From: CAXQZM01 sp965229645
Lineage (GTDB): Bacteria > Pseudomonadota > Alphaproteobacteria > UBA7985
Reading direction: 5' to 3'
Length of the DNA: 64,000 nt
Assembly: GCA_965229645.1 (NCBI GenBank)
Contig: OZ245893.1
Span: 1,054,001 to 1,118,000, forward strand
Shown: piece by piece, positions 9,205 through 17,888 of the stretch
Position numbering within the stretch: the first letter of the stretch is position 1
Layout of the letters: each line of letters opens with the position of its first letter
Notes under the pieces: generated by a model
Databases searched by the model: none
The model's input: the letters and a program-made list of their open reading frames with translations, nothing else
Told to the model about the DNA's origin: nothing
Program-made: the position numbers and the translations under genes

Positions 9205-9457
9205 ACCCTTCCCAGTCCTTAGTTCTGACAAAGCGGCGCAAGATTTCGTCGAAGGGGCAGATCTAAGCGTCTATGATTTTTCAGAATTTCGTCCTTTGAG
9301 CAGCTTTTCCTTAGCCCAGAAAAACAACGCACGTCTTGAAATGCGCATCTCAGAATCAGGTCTCAATAGACTCAAATCCAAAGCTAAGGCGCTCGGAGTC
9401 CCTCACTCGCGCCTTGCGCGTATGATGATTGAGCAAGGGTTGAACCAGCTACCCTAA
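9182..9457 (+). CDS. BrnA-type antitoxin
   Basis: A 91-residue protein whose C-terminal half is a ribbon-helix-helix domain ('ARLEMRISESGLNRLKSKAKALGVPHSRLARMMIEQGL'), as in BrnA antitoxins, which dimerise to bind BrnT and repress the operon. It overlaps the brnT-like gene. The pair sits alone between the prpF and tcuA-like genes, consistent with acquisition as an accessory cassette. Confidence 0.78.
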   Translation: MSKQKELKPFPVLSSDKAAQDFVEGADLSVYDFSEFRPLSSFSLAQKNNARLEMRISESGLNRLKSKAKALGVPHSRLARMMIEQGLNQLP

Positions 9458-9462
9458 AGCGG

Positions 9463-9480
9463 TTTCCAAGTCGATTGGAA
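9463..9480. repeat. Palindromic motif related to TTCCAAGTCGACTTGGAA
   Basis: An imperfect palindrome 'tttccaagtcgattggaa' just after the antitoxin gene. Near-identical sequences occur at 19557-19575 (cttccaagtcgactggaac) and, in the other orientation, at about 41706-41722 (tagtcgacttggaatcc), all intergenic. Confidence 0.4.
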
Positions 9481-9532
9481 CAATCGACGGGAACATCCGC
9501 GCGCGCACAGGCTTTACAGCCATTCAGCCACA

Positions 9533-11032
9533 TCAATACAAATGCGAAGGGTTTTGTGCGGCCCCTAACGCCGCCGCACCATAGCCCGCGCGGCGGCCAA
9601 ACACGGCTCCTGAGGTAAGGCCCGACCCGCCAGGGTAGCCGCCCAAGAACACATTGCCCACCAACTCCCCGCAGGCAAAGAGCCCCGCGATGGCCGTGCC
9701 GTCGGCGCGTAAGACTTGCCCTTGCGGGCCGACTTTCAATCCGCCGTAGGTGAAGGTGATCCCGCCCGTCACAGGATAGGCTTTGAAGGGCGGGGTATCC
9801 AACTTCTGCGCCCAGTTGCTGCGCGGTGGCGTCAAGCCAACCGCGGATTTCCCGTCCTTGATCGTGGGGTCAAAGGGCCTGGTTTCGTCCACGGCGGCAT
9901 TGAAGGCCTCGATCGTCGCCAGCGCTGCCGCCCGATCTTCCAAGCCGTCGAGACCGTCGATCAAGGCCTCCAAAGTCTCGGCCTGGGTGAAACTGGCGTC
10001 GTAAAATCGGTATTCCCCGTACAGCAAGTCCTCGACCTTGGCATCGAACAGTTGCCAGGCGATTTGCCCAGGTTGATCCAGCACCGCCGCGCCGAACTGC
10101 GCGTAGGTATAGTTGCGAAAGTCCTGGCCTTCATCGACAAACCGCGCACCCTTGGCATTGAGCATGAGGCCCAGAAAATAGCAAATTTTGCGATAGGACT
10201 TCCGATCCAAATGCGGGATCGCCAAATTGCCAAAGTCCTTCATGGCCGCGTCCATAGGCGTGGCGTGGCAACCCGTGTAGCGTCCATGCTTAACCGCCCC
10301 TGCCGCAAAGGCCGCTTGCAGGCCCCAGCCCTGGTTATGCGGCGTGCCGCGTACCTTGGCGCCCGCCCATTTGGGGCCCATCAACTCCGCGCGCATCGCG
10401 GCGTTGGCCTCAAACCCCCCGCACGCGAGCACCACAGCATCGGCCTGCAAAACCCCGCGGGGGGTGCGGACACCGATTACGCGCGCGCCGTCACGGCACA
10501 AGTCTAGGGCGGGCGTGTCAAACGCTAAGGTGCCGCCTTTGGCATGAAAGGCCGTCATTTCCGCTTCGACCAAGCCGACGCCTTCGCCCTTGGCGGCCAA
10601 CGTCAGCCCGCCCCAAAATACGTGCTTGCCGTCTCGCAAAAAAGACTGCCGCTCGTAGATCGGTTCAAAGGTCACACCCTGCCCTGCCAGCCAACGCACG
10701 GTCGGATAGGACAGAGCAATCAAGTCCTCCTGCTCGGGCGTTAGGGGCGCGCCCAGATTGAAACTTCGCAGGTCTGCGGCAAAGGTATCTTGGGTGTAAG
10801 CACCAAACTCCGTGTCCTTGAGCCGCGCATCGTCGGGATTGCTCAAGAGCGGCCACAAATCCTCAGGGCCCTCGTAAGCAAAGCGCATGGCCCCTGCGGT
10901 ATATTTGGAATTGCCGCCCGCCATATCTGGGGCGGCCGCGTCGATCATATGGACCGACGCCCCCCGTTCCAAAGCCGCCAAACCCGCGCACATGGCGGCA
11001 TTGCCCGCCCCCACAATCAAGACTTTGGTCAT
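9533..11032 (-). CDS. FAD-dependent tricarballylate dehydrogenase-like protein (TcuA-like)
   Basis: A 499-residue flavoprotein of the succinate dehydrogenase/fumarate reductase flavoprotein superfamily. The N-terminal dinucleotide-binding motif is 'VLIVGAGNAAMCAGLAALERGASV'. The FAD-binding C-terminal part includes 'GLFACGELVGNVFLGGYPGGSGLTSGAVFGRRAG', a pattern typical of TcuA. TcuA oxidises tricarballylate to cis-aconitate, which would fit the neighbouring tricarboxylate transporter and PrpF-type isomerase. The start ATG 11032 has an AGGAGG-like site upstream. Other soluble fumarate-reductase-like enzymes remain possible. Confidence 0.78.
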   Translation of the reverse strand: MTKVLIVGAGNAAMCAGLAALERGASVHMIDAAAPDMAGGNSKYTAGAMRFAYEGPEDLWPLLSNPDDARLKDTEFGAYTQDTFAADLRSFNLGAPLTPEQEDLIALSYPTVRWLAGQGVTFEPIYERQSFLRDGKHVFWGGLTLAAKGEGVGLVEAEMTAFHAKGGTLAFDTPALDLCRDGARVIGVRTPRGVLQADAVVLACGGFEANAAMRAELMGPKWAGAKVRGTPHNQGWGLQAAFAAGAVKHGRYTGCHATPMDAAMKDFGNLAIPHLDRKSYRKICYFLGLMLNAKGARFVDEGQDFRNYTYAQFGAAVLDQPGQIAWQLFDAKVEDLLYGEYRFYDASFTQAETLEALIDGLDGLEDRAAALATIEAFNAAVDETRPFDPTIKDGKSAVGLTPPRSNWAQKLDTPPFKAYPVTGGITFTYGGLKVGPQGQVLRADGTAIAGLFACGELVGNVFLGGYPGGSGLTSGAVFGRRAGYGAAALGAAQNPSHLY

Positions 11033-11165
11033 GGAAAGCTCCTCCTACAGCAGGTCTTAAGGCGATTCCTGACAGTCAAAGCCGACGTTCCCAAAACCAA
11101 CGGCGTTGGCGCTGGGGTCGGTTCTGCCTGAAGTATGCGCCAAAGGTGTTTGTTAGCGCTCCCCC

Positions 11166-12080
11166 TTAACCTGCAAGGTAGGTTCGAAACCAGGCCACCA
11201 TGCGTTGCTCGGCAAGTTGGGCGGCGGCAGCGTCATAGCGCGGCGTGGTATCGTTGTGGAAACCGTGGTTGACCCCTGGGTAGATCTGGGCCTCGTAGAT
11301 CTTGTCGTTGGCTTCCATGGCCCGTTGAAACGGGGGCCATAGGGCGTTGATGCGCTGGTCGAGCGCGGCGAGTTGGATCAGCAACGGCGCTTCAATTTGG
11401 GGAACTTGCGCCGCCTCGGGGAACGACCCGTAGAACGGCACACCTGCCGCCATCTCGGGATAGGCCACGGCCAACTTGCTGACGACCCCGCCGCCGTAGC
11501 AGAAACCCGTCGCGCCGACCTTGCCGTTCGTCCCCTCGAGGGCTTGCAAAAATTCGAATCCTGCGAAAAAATCGTTCAAAAGGCGGTCCTGATCCAAGGA
11601 ACGCTGCATGGTACGGCCCTCATCGTCAGTGCCAGGATACCCGCCGAGCGACGACAGGCCGTCAGGCCCCATAGCGACGAAACCCGCCTTGGCAAGGCGG
11701 CGCACGACGTCGCGAATGTAGGGGTTGAGCCCACGGTTCTCATGCACCACCAGAATCGCCGCAGGCGGTCTTTTGGGGTTAAGTTCTGCTGGACGCACAA
11801 GGTAGGCTGTAACATCGCCCGTTCCGTTGGGGCTAGGGTAGACGAGGTCCGTTGCAACGATGTCGGGATCGTTGGCGTCCACCTGTTGCGCCAGCGCGTA
11901 GTTGGGCGACAAGGTGCTCAGGATCGCCGCGGCCGTCAGGCCGCCGACGGCCCACTTGCCTGCGCGGTCCAGAAACTCGCGTTTGGAAATCTGGCCATGG
12001 GCATAGTAGTCGTAGAGGTCCAACAGGTCTTGATCAAAGTCAGCTGCGGTCAGGCGGCGTGGTGGGGCTTGAGGGGTCAT
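11166..12080 (-). CDS. Dienelactone hydrolase family protein with twin-arginine-like leader
   Basis: A 304-residue protein. The region 'ISKREFLDRAGKWAVGGLTAAAILSTLSPNYALAQQ' (about residues 30-65) looks like an internal Tat/Sec leader of the kind seen in exported dienelactone hydrolases, with KR in place of RR. The hydrolase domain has the cysteine nucleophile elbow GFCYGGG, an acid region and the histidine in NHGFHND. ATG 12080 is chosen for its AAGGAG site; longer forms lack one. Its substrate is unknown. Confidence 0.82.
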   Translation of the reverse strand: MTPQAPPRRLTAADFDQDLLDLYDYYAHGQISKREFLDRAGKWAVGGLTAAAILSTLSPNYALAQQVDANDPDIVATDLVYPSPNGTGDVTAYLVRPAELNPKRPPAAILVVHENRGLNPYIRDVVRRLAKAGFVAMGPDGLSSLGGYPGTDDEGRTMQRSLDQDRLLNDFFAGFEFLQALEGTNGKVGATGFCYGGGVVSKLAVAYPEMAAGVPFYGSFPEAAQVPQIEAPLLIQLAALDQRINALWPPFQRAMEANDKIYEAQIYPGVNHGFHNDTTPRYDAAAAQLAEQRMVAWFRTYLAG

Positions 12081-12172
12081 TGGGTGGTCTCCTTGGCTTT
12101 GGTATGAGGTAGACCTCCCTTGGCGAATGTCCAGCGAGTGTAGCGAGCGAGTAGAGACCGCAACCAAAAGAA

Positions 12173-13615
12173 TCAGGCTGAGCGAGTAGAGAAGGCAGGT
12201 CGCCTCTTGGGATCGGTGAAAAATCCGCCGACCGCGCGCTCGTACGCGAAGGCAGCGGTGAAAACGGTGGGGTCATCGAAGGTGCGCCCCACCAGTTGAA
12301 TGCCCGTCGGTACTCCCGTTTTGGCAACGCCGCTGGGAACGGCCATGACGGGGCAGTTGAACAACATGTTGAAATGATGCGTCAAAACCCAACCGTATTC
12401 AGGATCCACGGGGACGCCGCTGATGGTAAAATCGGGGTTGCAGGGGTCATGGTCTGCCCGCACTGCAGGGATCGTATTGGTCGGACAGATGAACAGATCC
12501 GCGCGCGCCATGACCGCGCCGAAGGACTGGTACATCTGGTGTTGTACCTCCCACGACTGCGCCACATGGTCGAGGCACGTCTGTCGCGCGGCCGCGGCGG
12601 CGGCCAGAGTGTAGTCGCACAGATCGTCGGTGCCTTGGTCAGCGGCCCAGGCGGCTTGACGCAGGTAGTGCATGGTGGTGTACCACTGACCCGCCGCCGT
12701 ATCGCAGGCCTGCGACCAAGGCAGCGTCACGTGTTCCACGGCCGCGCCCAGAGCGACGAAGGTATCCAAAGCGGCATGAGTGTTGGCTACCACCTCGGCA
12801 TCGACAGGCCGATAGCCCAGGTCCATAGAAAAAGCGATTTTCAGGCCGTCAAGACGCGTCGCCGCCGTGGGCAAGACCACCGTTTGCCGCAAACTATGGT
12901 GATCGCGCGGATGCGCGCCCGCAACAACCGACTGGACCAAACCAATATCTGCGATGGAGCGCGCCAAGGGACCGCAGTGGTTATAGGGGTCAAAGTTCGC
13001 AGGCGGCCCGTCTGGGTTGCGGCCATGGGGCGGTTTGAAACCCACGACCCCGCAGCAACTCGCGGGAATGCGGATCGACCCGCCGATGTCGGTGCCCGTG
13101 GCAATCGGAGCAAAGCCCGCCGCCAGCGCCGCTGCCGACCCGCCCGAAGAGCCCCCAGGGCCGTAGGCGCGATTGAAAGGATTGAACGTCGTCCCCCAGG
13201 CACGGCTGCGGCACACGCCCGAAATGCAGAACTCAGGCGTTGTCGTGCGCGCGAGGATCAGCGCGCCCGCCGCCTGCAACCGTTCGATCATGGGGTCAGA
13301 TTGATCCTCGGGCGGGGCGTCCAGATAGCGCAAGGATCCGAAGCTGGTGCGTTGACCCTGCACACGCTGTGCGTCCTTGACCAAGATCGGGACCCCCAGC
13401 AAGGCGCCTTCGGCAGTGCCTGCAGCGTAGGCAGCGTCCGCCTCGGCCGCTTGCGCCTGCGCCGCTTCGAAGTAAGTATCCGTCAAAGCATTGAGGCTAG
13501 GGTTGAGCCGATGGATGCGCGCAATCAACGCCGCCACCAAGTCGCTGGGCCGCAAGGTCTGGGCGCGGAACCTTGCAAGGGCGTCCATAGCGGTCAGGTA
13601 GGCAAGCTCGCTCAC
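12173..13615 (-). CDS. Amidase (amidase signature family)
   Basis: A 480-residue amidase-signature enzyme with the Ser-cisSer-Lys catalytic set: the lysine in GVPILVKDAQ, the Gly/Ser-rich signature 'GPGGSSGGSAAALAAG' and the nucleophile segment 'GTDIGGSIRIPASCCGVVG'. The start GTG 13615 overlaps the stop of the upstream esterase gene (GTGA), which fixes the start and implies translational coupling. Substrate specificity (indoleacetamide, carbamates or other amides) cannot be read from the sequence. Confidence 0.88.
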   Translation of the reverse strand: MSELAYLTAMDALARFRAQTLRPSDLVAALIARIHRLNPSLNALTDTYFEAAQAQAAEADAAYAAGTAEGALLGVPILVKDAQRVQGQRTSFGSLRYLDAPPEDQSDPMIERLQAAGALILARTTTPEFCISGVCRSRAWGTTFNPFNRAYGPGGSSGGSAAALAAGFAPIATGTDIGGSIRIPASCCGVVGFKPPHGRNPDGPPANFDPYNHCGPLARSIADIGLVQSVVAGAHPRDHHSLRQTVVLPTAATRLDGLKIAFSMDLGYRPVDAEVVANTHAALDTFVALGAAVEHVTLPWSQACDTAAGQWYTTMHYLRQAAWAADQGTDDLCDYTLAAAAAARQTCLDHVAQSWEVQHQMYQSFGAVMARADLFICPTNTIPAVRADHDPCNPDFTISGVPVDPEYGWVLTHHFNMLFNCPVMAVPSGVAKTGVPTGIQLVGRTFDDPTVFTAAFAYERAVGGFFTDPKRRPAFSTRSA

Positions 13616-14493
13616 GCTTTGGCCCACCGCGAGATGAATTCTGCGGCCTGTTGCAGGGACTGCGCCGCCTCGGGCAGTTCTGCGTAGAGTTCGAACACAT
13701 GCCACATGTCAGGCCAGACGCGAAGACGCACGGCGGGATGCGCGGCCAAACCTTGCAACTGGGGGCGCAGAATGTCGCGGGTTCCCGTCGTGATCAGGGT
13801 TGGCGGCAAAGCGGACAAGTCCTGATGGGCGGGCGAGACACGCGTGCGATCCCCCGCACCGCAATAGGCGTCAGCATAGAGGCGCAGGTGCGCGGGCGAC
13901 AGCGTGGGATCGGTGGTGAGCGCCCGATCCTGGGCAGTTGGGGTCAAATCGACCCAAGGCGAGAACAAGCATAGCGCGCGCGGCAGGGGTGGTGGGTCTG
14001 GCAAGGCCGCTAGCGCTGGGATCAGACCCAGGGCCAAGCCGCCGCCTGCGCTTTCGCCGCTCAAGACTAAAGGACCGCGCACCGACACGGCGTCATAGAC
14101 CTGGATCGCCACGTCAAGCGCCGCGGGGAACGGATGTTCGGGCGCGAGTGGATAGGCGGGCAGCACCGCCCGCATCCCAGTTGCCAGGCACAGCGGGGCG
14201 ACCAGCGGCACTTCGTAGTCTGGCGCGCCCGAAACATAGCCGCCGCCAAAAAAATACAAGATCGTCGCGTCGGAGCGCAGGGTTGGGGGCGTCAGGGTCA
14301 GGCACGCCGCCCCGCCCCAAGACTCGCGCCCAATCACCACCCCTTGCTCGCGCGCATACCGCTGCACCGCCCGCTCGGCGCGCGGGCCGAACTCATCCGC
14401 CAGGGCTTGGCGCGTACTCGCGATGCTTACTTCCCCTCCTCCCAGCGCAGCCAGGCGCGCCGCCAGCGCCTCGGCGCTGGATGCGCGGGTCAT
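13612..14493 (-). CDS. Alpha/beta hydrolase, HSL/acetyl-esterase family
   Basis: A 293-residue esterase-like protein of the hormone-sensitive-lipase family with the nucleophile elbow GESAGG and late aspartate and histidine (GTRDIL and DMWHVFEL). The usual HGGG oxyanion motif reads FGGG here (YFFGGGYVSG), an unusual loss of the histidine. It overlaps the ABC permease gene upstream and the amidase gene downstream, so transporter, esterase and amidase may form one minus-strand operon. Confidence 0.82.
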   Translation of the reverse strand: MTRASSAEALAARLAALGGGEVSIASTRQALADEFGPRAERAVQRYAREQGVVIGRESWGGAACLTLTPPTLRSDATILYFFGGGYVSGAPDYEVPLVAPLCLATGMRAVLPAYPLAPEHPFPAALDVAIQVYDAVSVRGPLVLSGESAGGGLALGLIPALAALPDPPPLPRALCLFSPWVDLTPTAQDRALTTDPTLSPAHLRLYADAYCGAGDRTRVSPAHQDLSALPPTLITTGTRDILRPQLQGLAAHPAVRLRVWPDMWHVFELYAELPEAAQSLQQAAEFISRWAKA

Positions 14494-16544
14494 GCGCTAG
14501 GCAGGCCCAATTCGGCCTGCCACCGCCGACTGATCGCTTGGGTAACGCGATCTGCGATCATGGCGATCAGGGCCATGCCCAGGCCCGCCGTAATACCGAC
14601 GCCAAAGTCCCCGTCGCCCAAACCGATATAGATGCGCTGGCCTAGCCCGTTGGTCCCGACCAGGGCGGCGATCACCAGCATGCTGATGGCATAGACGATG
14701 GTTTGATTGAGGCCCAGCATCATGGCGGGCAGCCCGAGCGGGATTTTGACCTTAGTGAGAAGTTGCCAGCGTGTTGCGCCCAGGCACGACGCAGCCTCGA
14801 TCACGGAACCTGGCAAAGTGCGCAGGCCGTGTTCGGTATAGCGAATGGCGGGTACGATGGCGTAGGCGACGATCGCGAGCAGGGCGGTGAACTCGCCAAT
14901 TTTGAAGATCATGACGAACGGGATCAAAATCACGAACAGCGGCATGGTTTGCAGCGTATCCATGATCGGGCGCACCAGCCGTGACACGGCACCGTATTCG
15001 GCGGCGGCGATGCCGATCAGGCTGCCGAGGCCAAACGCGATCAGTACCGCCAAACCGCAGAGGTACAGCGACAGCACCGCCTGCGGCCAAATGCCCGTGA
15101 GCAGCAGGAAGGCCAGGCCCGCCGCGGTCCAAGCCGCCAGCAGCCGCCCGCCCGTGCGCCAGGCCAGCGCCACGATCAGGGCGCACAGCGCAAACCAGGG
15201 CATCTCGGTCAAGCCAATGAACCCCAAAACCCCGCCCAGAACCGTCAAGGCCGCGAGGGTCGCACGCCCGCGCGCCCACAACGCGCCCGCCCCAAGCGCC
15301 ACCAGCGCGGCGTAAGCTGCGATCAGCGTCGGGGTCAGCGCAAATCCCCAGGTAAAGGGGCTCACTGCGGTCTGCAGCCCGATTTTGACGGGCAGCATTA
15401 GAAAAAAGAAGGCCGTATTCTTGACTGCCTCAATCGTTTCGCGCCCGTCGACCACCAGCACCCGCAAGGCCTCGTTCATTGGCTGGGCGGGATAGACCAC
15501 CCAGGCCTCGGGCCAACTTTGCAAGGCGGGCACGATCAGCGCCATGAGGCCAAGCGCCCCCAGGATACCCACCCCCATGAGCGCGGCACGGCGGGTCTGG
15601 TAGGGACGCGGGGCGAAGGTGTCGCGCGTGGCAAAACCATAGCTGATCCGATCCAAGACCATGGCCAGCAAGGCAATCACCAGCCCCGCCAGCAGGCTCT
15701 CGCCAAAGGCGGCCTTGCGCATCTTCGACAAAACTTCCCAGCCTATATCCGCCGTCCCGCCAATGATGGCGGCGATGATCACCATACTCAGCGCCGCCAT
15801 GGTGGTTTGGTTGAGCCCGAGCAGCAGTTGCGCCTTAGCAGCAGGCAGGCGAACCTTCCAAAACAGCTGACGATCGGTGGCGCCAGACATGAGCCCTGCC
15901 TCGATCAAGGCCAGGTTGACGCCGCGCAAACCCAGAAGCGTGTTGCGAACCATGGGCGGAAAGGCGAAGATAACCGAAGCAACCAGGCCAACGGTGGTCC
16001 CGAAGCCAAATAGGATCAAGATCGGCAACAAGTAGGCGAACGCGGGAATGGCTTGGGCCAAGTCGAGCAAGGGGACGATCCCCCGCCGCGCGCGCGCCGA
16101 ATAGAAGGCCCAAACGCCAAAACCCAGCCCCACGAGCGCCCCGAGCGGCACCGAAATCAGCACCAGCGCCAGCGAATTCATGCTCTCGGTCCAGAACCCG
16201 ATCAGCGCCATGTAAAACAGCGCCAAACCGACAAACACCGCGAGCCGCGGCCCCGAGGCCAACAGTGCGAGCAAGGCAAAGGCCGCCGCCGTCACGGCCC
16301 ACGGTAAAGCCTGCAGCAGCCTCTGTGCTGCCCAAATCGGCCATTCCAGCGCGCCACCGACCAGACGAAACAGCGGGCCAAACAGGTCCGTAAATCCCCC
16401 CATGCCTGCGTTCAAAATTTGGGTCATGGGGACAAGCGCCGCATCGGGCACCCGCACCAGCCAGGCCAAGGGTTCGGCCCAGATGAAGAGGACCAAGGTC
16501 AGCGCGCTCAAGCCGATCCAGAGCGCCTCTGGTCTTAGGGTCAA
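14490..16544 (-). CDS. Glycine betaine/choline-type ABC transporter permease, two fused permease domains
   Basis: A 684-residue membrane protein with two complete ProW/OpuAB-type permease modules in tandem. The first carries the coupling segment 'EAGLMSGATDRQLFWKVRLPAAKAQLLLGLNQTTMAALSMVIIAAIIG' and the second 'EAASCLGATRWQLLTKVKIPLGLPAMMLGLNQTIVYAISMLVIAALVG'. A single polypeptide thus supplies both halves of the pore. It overlaps the ATPase gene upstream by 4 bases. Family members import betaine, proline betaine or choline. Confidence 0.9.
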   Translation of the reverse strand: MTLRPEALWIGLSALTLVLFIWAEPLAWLVRVPDAALVPMTQILNAGMGGFTDLFGPLFRLVGGALEWPIWAAQRLLQALPWAVTAAAFALLALLASGPRLAVFVGLALFYMALIGFWTESMNSLALVLISVPLGALVGLGFGVWAFYSARARRGIVPLLDLAQAIPAFAYLLPILILFGFGTTVGLVASVIFAFPPMVRNTLLGLRGVNLALIEAGLMSGATDRQLFWKVRLPAAKAQLLLGLNQTTMAALSMVIIAAIIGGTADIGWEVLSKMRKAAFGESLLAGLVIALLAMVLDRISYGFATRDTFAPRPYQTRRAALMGVGILGALGLMALIVPALQSWPEAWVVYPAQPMNEALRVLVVDGRETIEAVKNTAFFFLMLPVKIGLQTAVSPFTWGFALTPTLIAAYAALVALGAGALWARGRATLAALTVLGGVLGFIGLTEMPWFALCALIVALAWRTGGRLLAAWTAAGLAFLLLTGIWPQAVLSLYLCGLAVLIAFGLGSLIGIAAAEYGAVSRLVRPIMDTLQTMPLFVILIPFVMIFKIGEFTALLAIVAYAIVPAIRYTEHGLRTLPGSVIEAASCLGATRWQLLTKVKIPLGLPAMMLGLNQTIVYAISMLVIAALVGTNGLGQRIYIGLGDGDFGVGITAGLGMALIAMIADRVTQAISRRWQAELGLPSA

Positions 16545-17602
16545 GCGCCACCCTCCTGACCATGCGGCGCGTCGCCCCGCGCCAGGGCGGTGATGACGCT
16601 ATAGGCATCGACCCCGCCCAAGTCCTGCCCGTCCGCATCCTGCACCCTCAGGCCCGCCACCTGATCGCGGAGCAAGGGCAACAGGTCGATGAGCGGGGTT
16701 TGGCCCGAAACGGGGGCACCGTCGTGTCCGCCAGTCTTAGCGGGGTCGGCCAAATGGCCAGCGGTCAGCACGCGTTCGCGCGGCACATCCAGGGTAAAGT
16801 CGCGCACATAAGCGTCCGCAGGGTGCAAAATCACATCGACGGGCCGCCCAATTTGCACGATTTCCCCTGCGCGCATGATCGCCATGCGATCGGCAATGCG
16901 CAAGGCCTCCATAAAGTCATGGGTAATAAAGACGATGGTCTTGTTGAGCTCGCGTTGCAGTCGCAGGAACTCGTCCTGCATTTGGCGGCGGATCAGCGGG
17001 TCGAGGGCGCTGAACGGTTCGTCCAAAAACCACAGCTCGGGCTTGACCACCAGGGAACGCGCGATGCCGACGCGCTGTTGCTGGCCGCCCGACAGCTGAT
17101 GGGGAAAGCTGGCTTCCCGCCCTGTCAGCCCGACCAAATCGATCACCTCTTGCACCGCGCGCCGCCGTTCGTCCTTGGCAAGGCCTTGCAGTTCCAGCGG
17201 GAAGGCCACATTGTCCAGCACGTTTAGGTGCGGCATGAGGCCAAAATTCTGAAACACCATGCCCATCTTGCGACGGCGATAGTCGATCAGATCACGGCGG
17301 CTGCACGTCAGCAAATTGTCGCCGTCGAGCAGGATCGCCCCCGCTGTCGGCTCAACCAAGCGCGACAGGCAGCGCACCAAGGTCGATTTACCCGACCCCG
17401 ACAGCCCCATAATCACAAAGATCTCGCCGACCTGCACCTCGAAAGACACATCCGCAGCAGCAACAATGTGACCGCGGTCGCGCAGGGCCTGCGCCTGCGC
17501 GCTGGCATCGCCCGCAGGGTCAATCAGGTCCCTGGGCGCCGCGTTTTTCTGCGCGCCAAAGACCTTCCAGATATTCTTGCAGGCCAGTTTCGCGTCGGTC
17601 AT
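16541..17602 (-). CDS. Glycine betaine/proline-type ABC transporter ATPase (ProV-like)
   Basis: A 353-residue ABC ATPase with Walker A GLSGSGKST, Q-loop FQNFGLMPH, signature LSGGQQQRVGIARSL, Walker B ELWFLDEPFSALDPL and H-loop ITHDFMEA. The N-terminal insertion with 'ALRDRGHIVAAADVSFEV' is typical of ProV/OpuAA. The C-terminal 70 residues are CBS-like but short. It is followed by the fused permease gene (4-base overlap). The binding-protein gene lies upstream, separated by a repeat-bearing spacer. Confidence 0.92.
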   Translation of the reverse strand: MTDAKLACKNIWKVFGAQKNAAPRDLIDPAGDASAQAQALRDRGHIVAAADVSFEVQVGEIFVIMGLSGSGKSTLVRCLSRLVEPTAGAILLDGDNLLTCSRRDLIDYRRRKMGMVFQNFGLMPHLNVLDNVAFPLELQGLAKDERRRAVQEVIDLVGLTGREASFPHQLSGGQQQRVGIARSLVVKPELWFLDEPFSALDPLIRRQMQDEFLRLQRELNKTIVFITHDFMEALRIADRMAIMRAGEIVQIGRPVDVILHPADAYVRDFTLDVPRERVLTAGHLADPAKTGGHDGAPVSGQTPLIDLLPLLRDQVAGLRVQDADGQDLGGVDAYSVITALARGDAPHGQEGGA

Positions 17603-17655
17603 CGGCCTAGGATCTCACCATCGGTCGCCATCCCCCGCACCAGTCTTGCGTCTTC

Positions 17656-17817
17656 TTTGTGTCTCACGGCAGAAACGCTTCGCGTTTCGCCTCCGACGGG
17701 GCCTTCGCTTATACCCCGAGGCGCGTGTCCGCTATTCTCGGGGCCGCTTCGGGGGCCGCAGTCGCGGCCCTTAATACCAGCGAACATGAAAATCATTTTC
17801 AATCGCTGCTGGTATTC
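17656..17817. repeat. Dispersed repeat, copy A, ~160 bp, in the binding protein-ATPase spacer
   Basis: The whole 286-base gap between the ATPase and binding-protein genes is non-coding. Bases 17656-17780 match the reverse complement of about 47168-47296 almost base for base. Both copies end in inverted 'ataccagcg ... cgctg(ctg)gtat' sequences, here 17774-17815. Internal hairpins include 'aaacgcttcgcgttt' and 'gggccgcagtcgcggccc'. It resembles a MITE- or REP-composite element and separates two genes of one transporter. Confidence 0.8.
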
Positions 17818-17888
17818 GAAGACGAAGCCGTGCGAGGTGGGTTGCAAACGCGCGCCCCAAATGGGTTCGCGACGCGCCCTGGGGTGGC

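Noticed and set aside
12296..13687. A 463-codon plus-strand frame opposite the amidase gene
   Set aside because: Antisense shadow in GC-rich DNA; the minus-strand amidase has all catalytic motifs in order.
14490..16544. Two separate permease genes
   Set aside because: One uninterrupted frame covers both permease domains with no internal stop or plausible re-start, so it is a genuine fusion.
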